Made by a program: the position numbers and the translations under genes
NCBI GenBank assembly: GCA_020436085.1
Contig: JAGQYM010000001.1
Location: 1-64,000 of the forward strand
DNA: 64,000 nucleotides
Source of the DNA: Cyclobacteriaceae bacterium
GTDB lineage: Bacteria > Bacteroidota > Bacteroidia > Cytophagales > Cyclobacteriaceae
Direction of reading: 5' to 3'
The notes under the pieces: generated by a model
What the model was told of the DNA's origin: nothing
The model's database searches: none
Seen by the model: only the letters and a program-made list of their open reading frames with translations
Part shown: positions 57,013 through 64,000 of the stretch, piece after piece
Layout: each line of letters opens with the position of its first letter
How positions within the stretch are numbered: position 1 is the stretch's first letter

Positions 57013-57183
57013 TTAACCGCATCCCAGGTTTTTTTTCAGATCGCGATCAGGTAGCCCCCCATAGTCCAGCTTATTCCCGGAATCGACAGCATGAACCTCC
57101 CCTGAATTTGAAGCCGAGTGAGCCTTCTCGGTGTGCTTCTTTTCGCTCTTTTTACTCCCGTGTTTTGCCAATTTCCTCTTCAT
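57013..57183 (-). CDS. 56-residue conserved-looking small protein
   Basis: ATG at 57183 to TAA at 57013, 56 residues. The N-terminal half is very basic (MKRKLAKHGSKKSEKKHTEK), the second half less so (VHAVDSGNKLDYGGLPDRDL), and it ends KKNLGCG. The even composition, lack of rare codons and exact fit between murF-alr and feoA favour a real gene. The single C-terminal cysteine could bind a metal or be modified. I recall similar short proteins in Cytophagales but cannot name a family. Confidence 0.65.
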   Translation of the reverse strand: MKRKLAKHGSKKSEKKHTEKAHSASNSGEVHAVDSGNKLDYGGLPDRDLKKNLGCG

Positions 57184-57246
57184 AACTATCAAACAACCAA
57201 TCCAAAATCATGGTTTATCATACCTCAAACAATTATCTTCACGCAG

Positions 57247-57263
57247 TTTAAATTTAATCTAAA
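57247..57263 (+). promoter_or_regulatory. imperfect palindrome before feoA, candidate metal-responsive operator
   Basis: TTTAAAT (57247-57253), TTA, ATCTAAA (57257-57263): seven-base arms with one mismatch, ending five bases before the feoA GTG. AT-rich palindromes at this place are usual for iron regulators (Fur or DtxR type) at feo operons. No regulator gene is nearby. Confidence 0.45.
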
Positions 57264-57268
57264 TAAAA

Positions 57269-57502
57269 GTGAGGGCAAACGGCAGAAGCGTAGCGCAGAT
57301 GGTGCCAGGAGAAACAGCGGTGATTTCAGGTTTTATTAGTAGCGACCTTTCAAATCGACTTTTGGAAATGGGATTCCTTCCCGGATCTGTGGTTAAGTTC
57401 AATTTTAGTGCTCCGCTAGGAGACCCGATTTGCGTCAGCATCGCGGGGTATGACATCACCATTCGCATGGATGAAGCCGCTATGATTGCCATTCTAAACT
57501 AA
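57269..57502 (+). CDS. feoA: ferrous iron transport protein A
   Basis: 77 residues, GTG start. SH3-like FeoA fold: SVAQMVPGETAVISGFISSD, then LSNRLLEMGFLPGSVVKF and DPICVSIAGYDITIRMDEAA. Cytoplasmic partner of FeoB. It is followed after 15 bases by feoB. It is preceded by a palindromic operator-like site. Confidence 0.92.
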   Translation: MRANGRSVAQMVPGETAVISGFISSDLSNRLLEMGFLPGSVVKFNFSAPLGDPICVSIAGYDITIRMDEAAMIAILN

Positions 57503-57517
57503 AGCCTGCCTGGAACT

Positions 57518-59623
57518 GTGAAAAGGCTAAAGATAGCGATAGCAGGGAAGCCCAATTCTGGAAAGTCATCACTCTTCAATCAACTCACTGGTTTAAATCA
57601 GAAAATAGGAAATTTCCCAGGAGTTACTGTCGACAAAAAGACAGGGGTCTGTGAATTGGATGCACAAACTATGGCCGAGGTCATTGATCTTCCAGGTATC
57701 TATAGCCTCTACCCCCGGTCGCTTGATGAAAAAATCGTAACTGAAATTTTTTCAGATAAGAGAAACACTTTTTACCCACATAAGGTGGTGCTGGTTGCGG
57801 ACTCCACCAACCTCCAAAGCTCGTTACTGCTGCTCACCCAATTAATCGATCTTCGACTACCGGTTGTTTTGGTGCTCAACATGGTCGATTTGGCTGCAAA
57901 ATCAGGGCAGAATATTGACGTTAAGAAACTTGAGCAGATGCTTGACTTGCCAGTCGCGTTGATCAACGCGCGCAACGGTCAGGGACTGCAGGAACTAAAG
58001 CAACTTCTTACCAAACCTGTATCAGTTTCAAGCCGATGCGTGTATGAAATCGATCCTGAAATTAGTCAGCCTGTTGAGAAAACAAAAAGTCACTTCAACC
58101 TTGAATCAAACTACGAAGCTTACCAGTATCTGCAGCAAGTAGACAACCTCGGATTCTTAAGTGAACCAGAAAAAAATATAATCAAGGAAATCGCATCTCA
58201 GTTCGAATTCTTTCCAGGTAAATACCAGGGTGCTGAAACAATCCTTCGCTACAAATTCATTCAGGATGTCTTAAGCAAAGTGGTTGTCAAAAATGCTGAC
58301 TCGGATTGGAAAAAGCTTTCGCACAGAATCGACAAAGTACTCACGCACAAAGTGTGGGGGTATGCTATTTTCTTCAGCATTCTCTTCCTGATCTTTCAAT
58401 CCATTTTTGCCTGGGCCCAGCGCCCGATGGATATGATAGATGCCTTGTTTGCCAACCTTAGCAATACGTTAAACGGCATCTTTCCTGAAGGTCCTTTCTT
58501 CGATTTAATCACGCAGGGTATCATCCCAGGCACTGGCGGAATTATCATTTTTGTGCCTCAAATAGCGATTTTGTTTGCCTTCATTGCGATCCTTGAGGAA
58601 TCGGGATACATGGCTCGCGTAGTGTTCCTCATGGATAAAATCATGCGCAAGTTTGGCTTAAGTGGAAAAAGTGTTGTTCCACTTATTTCCGGATGGGCTT
58701 GTGCCATCCCAGCTATTATGGCTACCAGAACAATTGAAAACTGGAAAGATCGATTGATTACTATTTTCGTCACTCCGTTGATGAGTTGTTCGGCAAGGTT
58801 GCCGGTGTTTGCCATACTCGTTGCACTCATCATCCCCGAAGGAACGTGGCTAGGGTTTTTCAACTTACAGGGACTGGCGCTGATGGGGCTTTATCTGCTG
58901 GGCTTTATTGCAGCCATTCTTTCCGCGATCGTGATGAAATGGATTGTAAAGGCTAACGAAAAAAGCTTTCTTATCATGGAACTTCCAACGTATCGTATGC
59001 CTAAGTGGTCGAACGTGGGCTACACCATCGTTGAAAAAACAAAAACGTTTGTCTTTGAAGCAGGTAAAGTCATTCTTGCCATCTCCATTGTCCTGTGGTG
59101 GCTAGCCAGTTATGGCCCATCCAACAGCATGAGTGGTGTCGATGCCCAGGTAAACCGGGAAATTTCAGAAGGAAAAATTACAGAAGCTGAGCGCGAGAAC
59201 CAGACCATGGCCTACAAATTGGAACACTCGTATGCAGGCATTATCGGAAAAAGTATTGAGCCAATCATTAGCCCGCTCGGTTATGATTGGAAGATAGGCA
59301 TCGCACTGATCACATCATTTGCAGCGAGGGAGGTATTCGTAGGCACGATAGCCACGATCTACAGCGTAGGCAATACAGAAGATCAAACCACAATCAAAAG
59401 CAGACTCAAGGCCGAAAAGAATCCTGAAACCGGAGGACCCCGATTTACATTTGCCACCGGCTTGTCGCTACTTATATTCTATACTTTTGCTATGCAATGT
59501 ATGAGCACGCTTGCAATCGTAAAGAGGGAGACCAACGGCTGGAAGTGGCCAATGTTGCAACTCACTTATATGACGGTTCTGGCTTATACCTCCGCGTTAC
59601 TCGTATATCAAGTTCTTTCTTAA
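57518..59623 (+). CDS. feoB: ferrous iron transporter FeoB
   Basis: 701 residues, GTG start. The N-terminal G-protein domain has GKPNSGKSS (G1, residues 10-18), VIDLPGIYSL (G3) and LNMVDLA (G4). The permease begins at about residue 285 and shows the Gate motifs with GYMARVVFLMDKIM, VPLISGWACAIPAIMATRT and MSCSARLPVFAIL, including the conserved cysteines. It imports Fe(II) across the inner membrane, driven or gated by GTP. No FeoC or FeoB-associated Cys-rich protein follows that I can recognise. Confidence 0.95.
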   Translation: MKRLKIAIAGKPNSGKSSLFNQLTGLNQKIGNFPGVTVDKKTGVCELDAQTMAEVIDLPGIYSLYPRSLDEKIVTEIFSDKRNTFYPHKVVLVADSTNLQSSLLLLTQLIDLRLPVVLVLNMVDLAAKSGQNIDVKKLEQMLDLPVALINARNGQGLQELKQLLTKPVSVSSRCVYEIDPEISQPVEKTKSHFNLESNYEAYQYLQQVDNLGFLSEPEKNIIKEIASQFEFFPGKYQGAETILRYKFIQDVLSKVVVKNADSDWKKLSHRIDKVLTHKVWGYAIFFSILFLIFQSIFAWAQRPMDMIDALFANLSNTLNGIFPEGPFFDLITQGIIPGTGGIIIFVPQIAILFAFIAILEESGYMARVVFLMDKIMRKFGLSGKSVVPLISGWACAIPAIMATRTIENWKDRLITIFVTPLMSCSARLPVFAILVALIIPEGTWLGFFNLQGLALMGLYLLGFIAAILSAIVMKWIVKANEKSFLIMELPTYRMPKWSNVGYTIVEKTKTFVFEAGKVILAISIVLWWLASYGPSNSMSGVDAQVNREISEGKITEAERENQTMAYKLEHSYAGIIGKSIEPIISPLGYDWKIGIALITSFAAREVFVGTIATIYSVGNTEDQTTIKSRLKAEKNPETGGPRFTFATGLSLLIFYTFAMQCMSTLAIVKRETNGWKWPMLQLTYMTVLAYTSALLVYQVLS

Positions 59624-59677
59624 TTCAGCCACTTTTAATAGCCGCAATTCTGGCTATATTTATAGCCTACGATTTCT

Positions 59678-60061
59678 ATGAGCCAGAATAAAAACTATCA
59701 CTTGGGTATTTTATACCTCATCCATTTGCTTGTAAATGCGGATGGAGTAATTGATGAAAACGAAAGCCGAGCTTTAAGGAAGGTTAAGGATTACGAACAG
59801 ATTCCCGAAGCAACACTCATTGAATTTGAAAAGAGTGTACTGGATAAAAATGAAAAGCACATTTATCAATCTGGCATTGACCATCTGAATCAATGTACAG
59901 ATGATGAAAAACTTGATGCCTTTGCTCACCTGCACAAAATGTCAGAAGCGGATGGCCGGGTTCATGTTAAAGAAGTCAGGCTGCTGCTCTACTCCATTCG
60001 GATGGCGAAGATTGAATTCAATGATGTGGTAGCCAGATCCAAAAGTATGGTCTATAGCTAA
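59678..60061 (+). CDS. TerB-like protein
   Basis: 127 residues, all helical. Two acidic loops, VNADGVIDENESRAL and EADGRVHVKEVRLL, in mirrored helical pairs are the TerB (tellurite-resistance B) signature and could bind metal ions. No signal peptide. It lies 54 bases after feoB and may be co-transcribed. The family is associated with metal stress; the exact role is unknown. Confidence 0.8.
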   Translation: MSQNKNYHLGILYLIHLLVNADGVIDENESRALRKVKDYEQIPEATLIEFEKSVLDKNEKHIYQSGIDHLNQCTDDEKLDAFAHLHKMSEADGRVHVKEVRLLLYSIRMAKIEFNDVVARSKSMVYS

Positions 60062-60102
60062 AATCCCTCCTGGTCCTGAAATAATCGGTATTTTTGCGGC
60101 CA

Positions 60103-61245
60103 ATGGAACCAAAATTCTATCAAAAGGACTTCAAGCTTGGTGTTTTAGGAGGAGGTCAGCTGGGGAGAATGCTCATTCAATCTGGCATCGATTTTAACAT
60201 CACTTTTTCTGTCTTAGATCCTGATGCCTCAGCCCCCTGCCATCAGATTTCAGAATTCACACAGGGTAAGCTCACCGACTACGAAACCGTGATGGCTTTC
60301 GGTGAAAGTTGTGACCTTCTTACCATCGAAATTGAAAACGTCAATACGAAAGCCTTAAAAGATCTTGAAAAAAAAGGAAAGAAGGTTTTCCCGCAACCTG
60401 ATATCATTGAACTAATTCAAGATAAAAGAACCCAAAAGGAGTTCTTCCAAAAGAATGGCATCCCAACAGCAGAATTTATTCTTACCGAAAATCGAAACGA
60501 GGTAAAGTCAAACGCCTCATTCCTGCCGGCAGTAAACAAACTAGGCAAAGAAGGTTATGATGGGCGAGGTGTGCAGGTATTAAGGGATGCCAACGATCTT
60601 GATAAGGCTTTTGACGCACCGGGGCTTTTGGAGAAATTGATCGACTTTGAAAAGGAGATCGCGATTATCGTTGCTAAAAATGAATCAGGGGAGGTTACAA
60701 CGTTTCCCCCGGTTGAAATGGTCTTTCATCCTGAAAAGAATCTCGTTGAATATCTTTTTGCACCAGCTAACATTTCACAAAATATTGCTGCAGATGCCGA
60801 TCGTATTGCAAAAAAGGTAATCGATTCACTGGGGCTTGTCGGAATTTTGGCGGTGGAAATGTTCGTGACGAAAGATGGAAAAGTATTGGTAAATGAAGTT
60901 GCCCCCCGTCCGCATAATAGTGGTCACCAGACCATAGAAGCTAATGAGACTTCGCAATATGAACAACATTTGAGAGCTATTCTCAATCAACCCCTGGGAG
61001 CTACCTCCATGCGGTCTCCGAGCGCAATGGTTAATCTCTTGGGAGAAGATGGATATACTGGAGATGCAAAATACCAGGGAATGGAAGATGTGCTAAAACT
61101 TGAAGGCGTGCACGTGCATCTTTATGGAAAGAAAATAACCAAGCCCTTTAGAAAGATGGGGCACGTAACAATAGTGGACAAGGACGTGGAAAGTTTGAAT
61201 AAGAAAGCCACCTTTGTAAAGGACAAACTCAAAGTGATCGCATGA
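60103..61245 (+). CDS. purK: 5-(carboxyamino)imidazole ribonucleotide synthase
   Basis: About 380 residues from ATG at 60103; a TTG three codons earlier is in frame. ATP-grasp enzyme that carboxylates AIR with bicarbonate and ATP to N5-CAIR in purine synthesis. Motifs: [14 protein letters not shown] at the N-terminus, [16 protein letters not shown], and [19 protein letters not shown]. Its stop overlaps the purE start (ATGA), the usual purK-purE pairing. Confidence 0.95.
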   Translation: MEPKFYQKDFKLGVLGGGQLGRMLIQSGIDFNITFSVLDPDASAPCHQISEFTQGKLTDYETVMAFGESCDLLTIEIENVNTKALKDLEKKGKKVFPQPDIIELIQDKRTQKEFFQKNGIPTAEFILTENRNEVKSNASFLPAVNKLGKEGYDGRGVQVLRDANDLDKAFDAPGLLEKLIDFEKEIAIIVAKNESGEVTTFPPVEMVFHPEKNLVEYLFAPANISQNIAADADRIAKKVIDSLGLVGILAVEMFVTKDGKVLVNEVAPRPHNSGHQTIEANETSQYEQHLRAILNQPLGATSMRSPSAMVNLLGEDGYTGDAKYQGMEDVLKLEGVHVHLYGKKITKPFRKMGHVTIVDKDVESLNKKATFVKDKLKVIA

Positions 61246-61757
61246 GCAAAGCATCTGTAGGCATCATCATGGGAAGTAAATCCGACCTGCGTGTGATGAA
61301 AGAAGCCGCGGACATCCTCGATGAATTGGGTATTTCCTATGAAATAACGGTTGTATCGGCACATCGCACGCCAGAACGGATGATGGAGTATGCAAGCAAT
61401 GCCCGTAGCAAAGGGCTCAAAGTGATTATCGCTGGAGCTGGTGGTGCAGCACATCTTCCCGGAATGGTTGCTTCAGTTACTTCTCTTCCTGTCGTTGGGG
61501 TGCCGGTTAAGTCTTCCAACTCAATTGATGGTTGGGATTCGGTACTCTCCATTTTGCAAATGCCAGGTGGGGTGCCTGTTGCCACGGTGGCGCTGAATGG
61601 TGCAAAAAACGCTGGAATTCTGGCGGCTCAGATCATAGGCGCTCACGACAGCCAAATAGCTGCCAAACTAGACGCCTACAAAGAAAACCTCAAAAAAACG
61701 GTTTTGGCCTCAGCCAACGAAATGGAGAAAGGCGATTGGCGTGATGCCATTCAGTAG
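61242..61757 (+). CDS. purE: N5-CAIR mutase PurE
   Basis: 171 residues. Converts N5-CAIR to CAIR, the step after PurK. Family motifs: [25 protein letters not shown] and [17 protein letters not shown], all intact, with GVPVKSS following. Cytosolic, probably octameric as in the family. Four-base overlap with purK. Confidence 0.96.
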   Translation: MSKASVGIIMGSKSDLRVMKEAADILDELGISYEITVVSAHRTPERMMEYASNARSKGLKVIIAGAGGAAHLPGMVASVTSLPVVGVPVKSSNSIDGWDSVLSILQMPGGVPVATVALNGAKNAGILAAQIIGAHDSQIAAKLDAYKENLKKTVLASANEMEKGDWRDAIQ

Positions 61758-61818
61758 CTCGGTGGATAAAAACTATTTTTTTCAGTAACTTTTCAGATTC
61801 ATTCTAATCCAAAAACGG

Positions 61819-63087
61819 ATGAAGCCGCGCGAAAAGGGCTGGTTAAAAGAATATCTGGATTTCCGCAAAGATTTATTGGGTGAGTTGACGACTAAAAAGA
61901 TACGTTCATCACACCCGGAGCATTCCCTTTATCGAGTAATTCAGCCCACTGGCCTCATGTACGGCCATGCAGTTGAAGTAATCGATCACCCGAACCGTGA
62001 GGACTGGGATGACAAGGATAAGATGAAGATCCTGCTCGCGGAAAGCCTTATCAGTAGCTCTCTGCTGTTTCACGACAAACCCATAAGAGATCCGGAGGAG
62101 CTCTCCAAATTAATGTCGAAGACACTGGATAGCATTGCGAAGTTTTACAACAATGTGTTCCCAGAACTGGCAACTTCTTCAAAGACTTTCTTCGGTAAAA
62201 GAAAATCACCGCTTGAATTAGCTGAGAAAATTCTCGACAAGCGAATTGAAAGAACCTCCGAGTACAACGGAAACTTTTGGACACAGTTTTTTCACAACAG
62301 CCTTCTTTTCCTCGACATTTTCATTTTTGGCCAGTGGATTCACACAAACGCTGATCGAATAGTGTCTGACTTTTTTAAGTATGAGAAAGAAGAGTTGCGA
62401 TTCTCTGTGGTGAAGATCATTGCAGCTGCTGCCCATGCGAACACGAAGATCGAGTTCGAAGAACGGAAGCTACTGGAGTTCTTTTTACAAAGTGCCGGAC
62501 TCTCTCCTGAGAAAAAGCGAGAAGCAGTGGAGATTTTTGAAAGAGGAGTGGAGATTGAAGAAATCAACTTGCCTACAAACAATTCATGGCTATTGAAAAA
62601 ATACTTCCTTGAGATGGCCATCCTCACCATTTGGGCAGACAAGAAAGTTGAAGACGCAGAAAACAGATTTCTCGAAAGATTTAGTGAGAGTCTTGAATTT
62701 CATGAAGATGATCTCGAAAACAGTATGATCGCCATCGAAGGCTTTGTACTGGAACACTGGGAGGAGCTCGGATACCTTCAAAACCGACAAGACTACAACG
62801 AGGTGAGTGAAAAATTCATGAAGCGACTTTCAAAGCTTGCTGAAACTCATAAAACCAGAATCGTTAGCGAAGTACGCGAAAGCAAAAAACTCATGGAGCT
62901 ATTGAGGAAAGCGAAAAGCAACGAGCTGAGTGAGGAAGAAAAGCATCAGGTACAAGAGATGATGTTCGTAGTGCTAAAGACCATTCCCACGTTCGTGATT
63001 ATTTCACTACCCCAGCGTTTCCTTACGCTGCCAGTGCTAATGAAAATACTTCCGACTACGATTTTCTCAGAGAGCCTGGAGGGCTAA
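61819..63087 (+). CDS. LETM1-related protein
   Basis: 422 residues. No signal peptide or strong membrane helix. Residues 1-140 are helical and charged. The middle (about 165-330) looks like a TerB-type helical region (VVKIIAAAAHANTKIEFEER; EMAILTIWADKKVEDAENRF). The C-terminus (about 355-415) resembles the LETM1 ribosome-binding domain (LMELLRKAKSNELSEEEKHQ; IISLPQRFLTLPVLMKILP). Bacteroidota proteins like this are annotated as LETM1-related and linked with biofilm. The function is not established. It begins 61 bases after purE and ends four bases into the TerC gene on the other strand. Confidence 0.72.
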   Translation: MKPREKGWLKEYLDFRKDLLGELTTKKIRSSHPEHSLYRVIQPTGLMYGHAVEVIDHPNREDWDDKDKMKILLAESLISSSLLFHDKPIRDPEELSKLMSKTLDSIAKFYNNVFPELATSSKTFFGKRKSPLELAEKILDKRIERTSEYNGNFWTQFFHNSLLFLDIFIFGQWIHTNADRIVSDFFKYEKEELRFSVVKIIAAAAHANTKIEFEERKLLEFFLQSAGLSPEKKREAVEIFERGVEIEEINLPTNNSWLLKKYFLEMAILTIWADKKVEDAENRFLERFSESLEFHEDDLENSMIAIEGFVLEHWEELGYLQNRQDYNEVSEKFMKRLSKLAETHKTRIVSEVRESKKLMELLRKAKSNELSEEEKHQVQEMMFVVLKTIPTFVIISLPQRFLTLPVLMKILPTTIFSESLEG

Positions 63088-64000
63088 GCGTCTAGTTCTT
63101 CGGATTTCTCCCTCTTAGGTATGATCACCGAGAAGATAATAGACATGGTGAGCGTAATCAGGATTACCGAAAAGCTTAACGTGACTGGCACATGCATGTC
63201 AAAGATCTCAAGCAGCATCTTAGCACCGATAAAGAAAAGAATAATTGACAAACCCTTTTGTAGTAGATAGAACTTGTCAATAATACCCGCCAGCAGGAAA
63301 AACATTGCTCGAAGACCAAGCACAGCAAAGATGTTTGAGGTATAAATCAGGAACTCATTTTGCGTAATCGCAAATGCTGCAGGGATAGAGTCAACCGCAA
63401 AGATCAGGTCAGTAGTTTCAATCAATACAATAACAAGGAACAGTGGCGTGAACATCATCTTTGGCTTCGTGATGATGAACTTGCCTCCCATATCATCTTT
63501 GGTCATCGGTAGGTACCTGCGACAAAGACGAAGCACCGGGTTTTTTTCGGGATCTATTTTCTCATCGCTATCGCCAAAATAAATCTTGATCCCTGAATAG
63601 ATCAGGAACACTCCGAACACATAGAGTATCCAGTGGAATTGGGCGATCAGCAGTGCTCCAACGAATATGAAAACTCCACGGAAAACAACTGCACCTAATA
63701 TTCCCCAGAACAGAATGTTGTGATAATACTCTTCCTTTACCGCAAAGTATTTTAAGATCAACAAGATGACAAAAATGTTATCAACCGAAAGAGCGTACTC
63801 GGTAAGGTAGGCTGAAAAATATTCAAGAGCTGCATCGGATCCACTGTCATCATACTTATAAACCAGATACCCAAAAGCAGTACTAACGATTACCCAAAAT
63901 ATGGATTGGTACAGGGCTGACTTTGTCGAGATTTTGTGCGCTGTTTTGTTAAAAACGCCAAGGTCGATAAGGAGAAAAAGGATGATAACAACCGCAAACA
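63084..64000 (-). CDS. TerC-family membrane protein, 5' end beyond the window
   Basis: The frame stays open to base 64000 on the minus strand, so the N-terminus is missing; at least 305 residues are present. The segment FLLIDLGVFNKTAHKIS and the acidic LTEYALSVDNIFVI are TerC signatures, as is IVLIETTDLIFAVDSIPAAF. Several membrane helices follow. TerC proteins act in metal (manganese or tellurium) handling and in metal loading of exported proteins. The C-terminus PKREKSEELDA is cytoplasmic. Stops of this gene and the LETM1-related gene overlap by four bases. Confidence 0.9.
   Translation of the reverse strand, partial: FAVVIILFLLIDLGVFNKTAHKISTKSALYQSIFWVIVSTAFGYLVYKYDDSGSDAALEYFSAYLTEYALSVDNIFVILLILKYFAVKEEYYHNILFWGILGAVVFRGVFIFVGALLIAQFHWILYVFGVFLIYSGIKIYFGDSDEKIDPEKNPVLRLCRRYLPMTKDDMGGKFIITKPKMMFTPLFLVIVLIETTDLIFAVDSIPAAFAITQNEFLIYTSNIFAVLGLRAMFFLLAGIIDKFYLLQKGLSIILFFIGAKMLLEIFDMHVPVTLSFSVILITLTMSIIFSVIIPKREKSEELDA

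Noticed and set aside
57118..57339. Plus-strand frame of 73 codons between murF-alr and feoA
   Set aside because: It overlaps the 56-residue minus-strand gene and feoA in other frames and has a poor, unstructured protein sequence.
59620..59691. Possible tiny membrane peptide after feoB (LIQPLLIAAILAIFIAYDFY)
   Set aside because: The position suits a FeoB-associated protein and the helix is convincing, but there is no ATG, GTG or TTG start outside feoB and no cysteine-rich tail, so I could not support it.

Overview
The window is a stretch of chromosome from a gliding-type Bacteroidota, most likely order Cytophagales. The grounds are gldD and gldE in the mutY-ssb-gldE-gldD order, secreted proteins with type IX secretion (T9SS) C-terminal sorting domains, a fused MurF-alanine racemase, a bifunctional phosphoglucose/phosphomannose isomerase, and promoters that fit the Bacteroidota pattern (TTTG, about 17-19 bases, TAnnTTTG). 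The order is inferred from gene families, not from a database match. I see no rRNA, tRNA, CRISPR array, insertion sequence or phage gene. Coding density is very high and no gap between genes exceeds 300 bases.

Layout. 1-6.4 kb: two tandem paralogous secreted Asp-box (VPS10/sortilin-like) propeller proteins. 6.5-12.5 kb: a tight minus-strand operon of histidine degradation (hutF, hutG), peptidoglycan turnover (GH3/NagZ-like, PBP4-like), a DinB-fold protein and a lipoprotein. 12.6-27.2 kb: the accessory part, all on the minus strand. It holds a kinase-less sensor-like propeller protein, a strong terminator, the orphan 3' end of a lost caspase-like gene, a 1132-residue repeat-built T9SS protein, an exported caspase-family protein, a 2045-residue T9SS protein and a small Kre9/KNH-like secreted protein. 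27.3-33 kb: recG, gldD, gldE, ssb and mutY. 33.1-38 kb (plus strand): HU-family protein, TPR protein, a 29-residue AURKAIP1/COX24-like protein, RNase E/G and htpG. 38-46 kb: MORN-like protein, M20 amidohydrolase, yraN, PGI/PMI, lipB, GH113-like hydrolase, threonine synthase and a LysR regulator. 46.2-57 kb: exonuclease, RNase R, prenyl synthase, rluD-like, csaA-like and murF-alr. 57-64 kb: a 56-residue protein, feoA, feoB, TerB-like protein, purK, purE, LETM1-related protein and a TerC protein cut by the window edge.

Most genes are core housekeeping. The best candidate for an undescribed system is 15.3-27.2 kb: an envelope-exported caspase-fold protein in one gene string with giant T9SS surface proteins, next to the fossil end of a second caspase gene. 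Two short genes (29 and 56 codons) are also easy to miss. Many genes here appear to start with GTG or TTG. Where an in-frame ATG closer to the signal peptide or conserved domain exists, I moved the start and say so.
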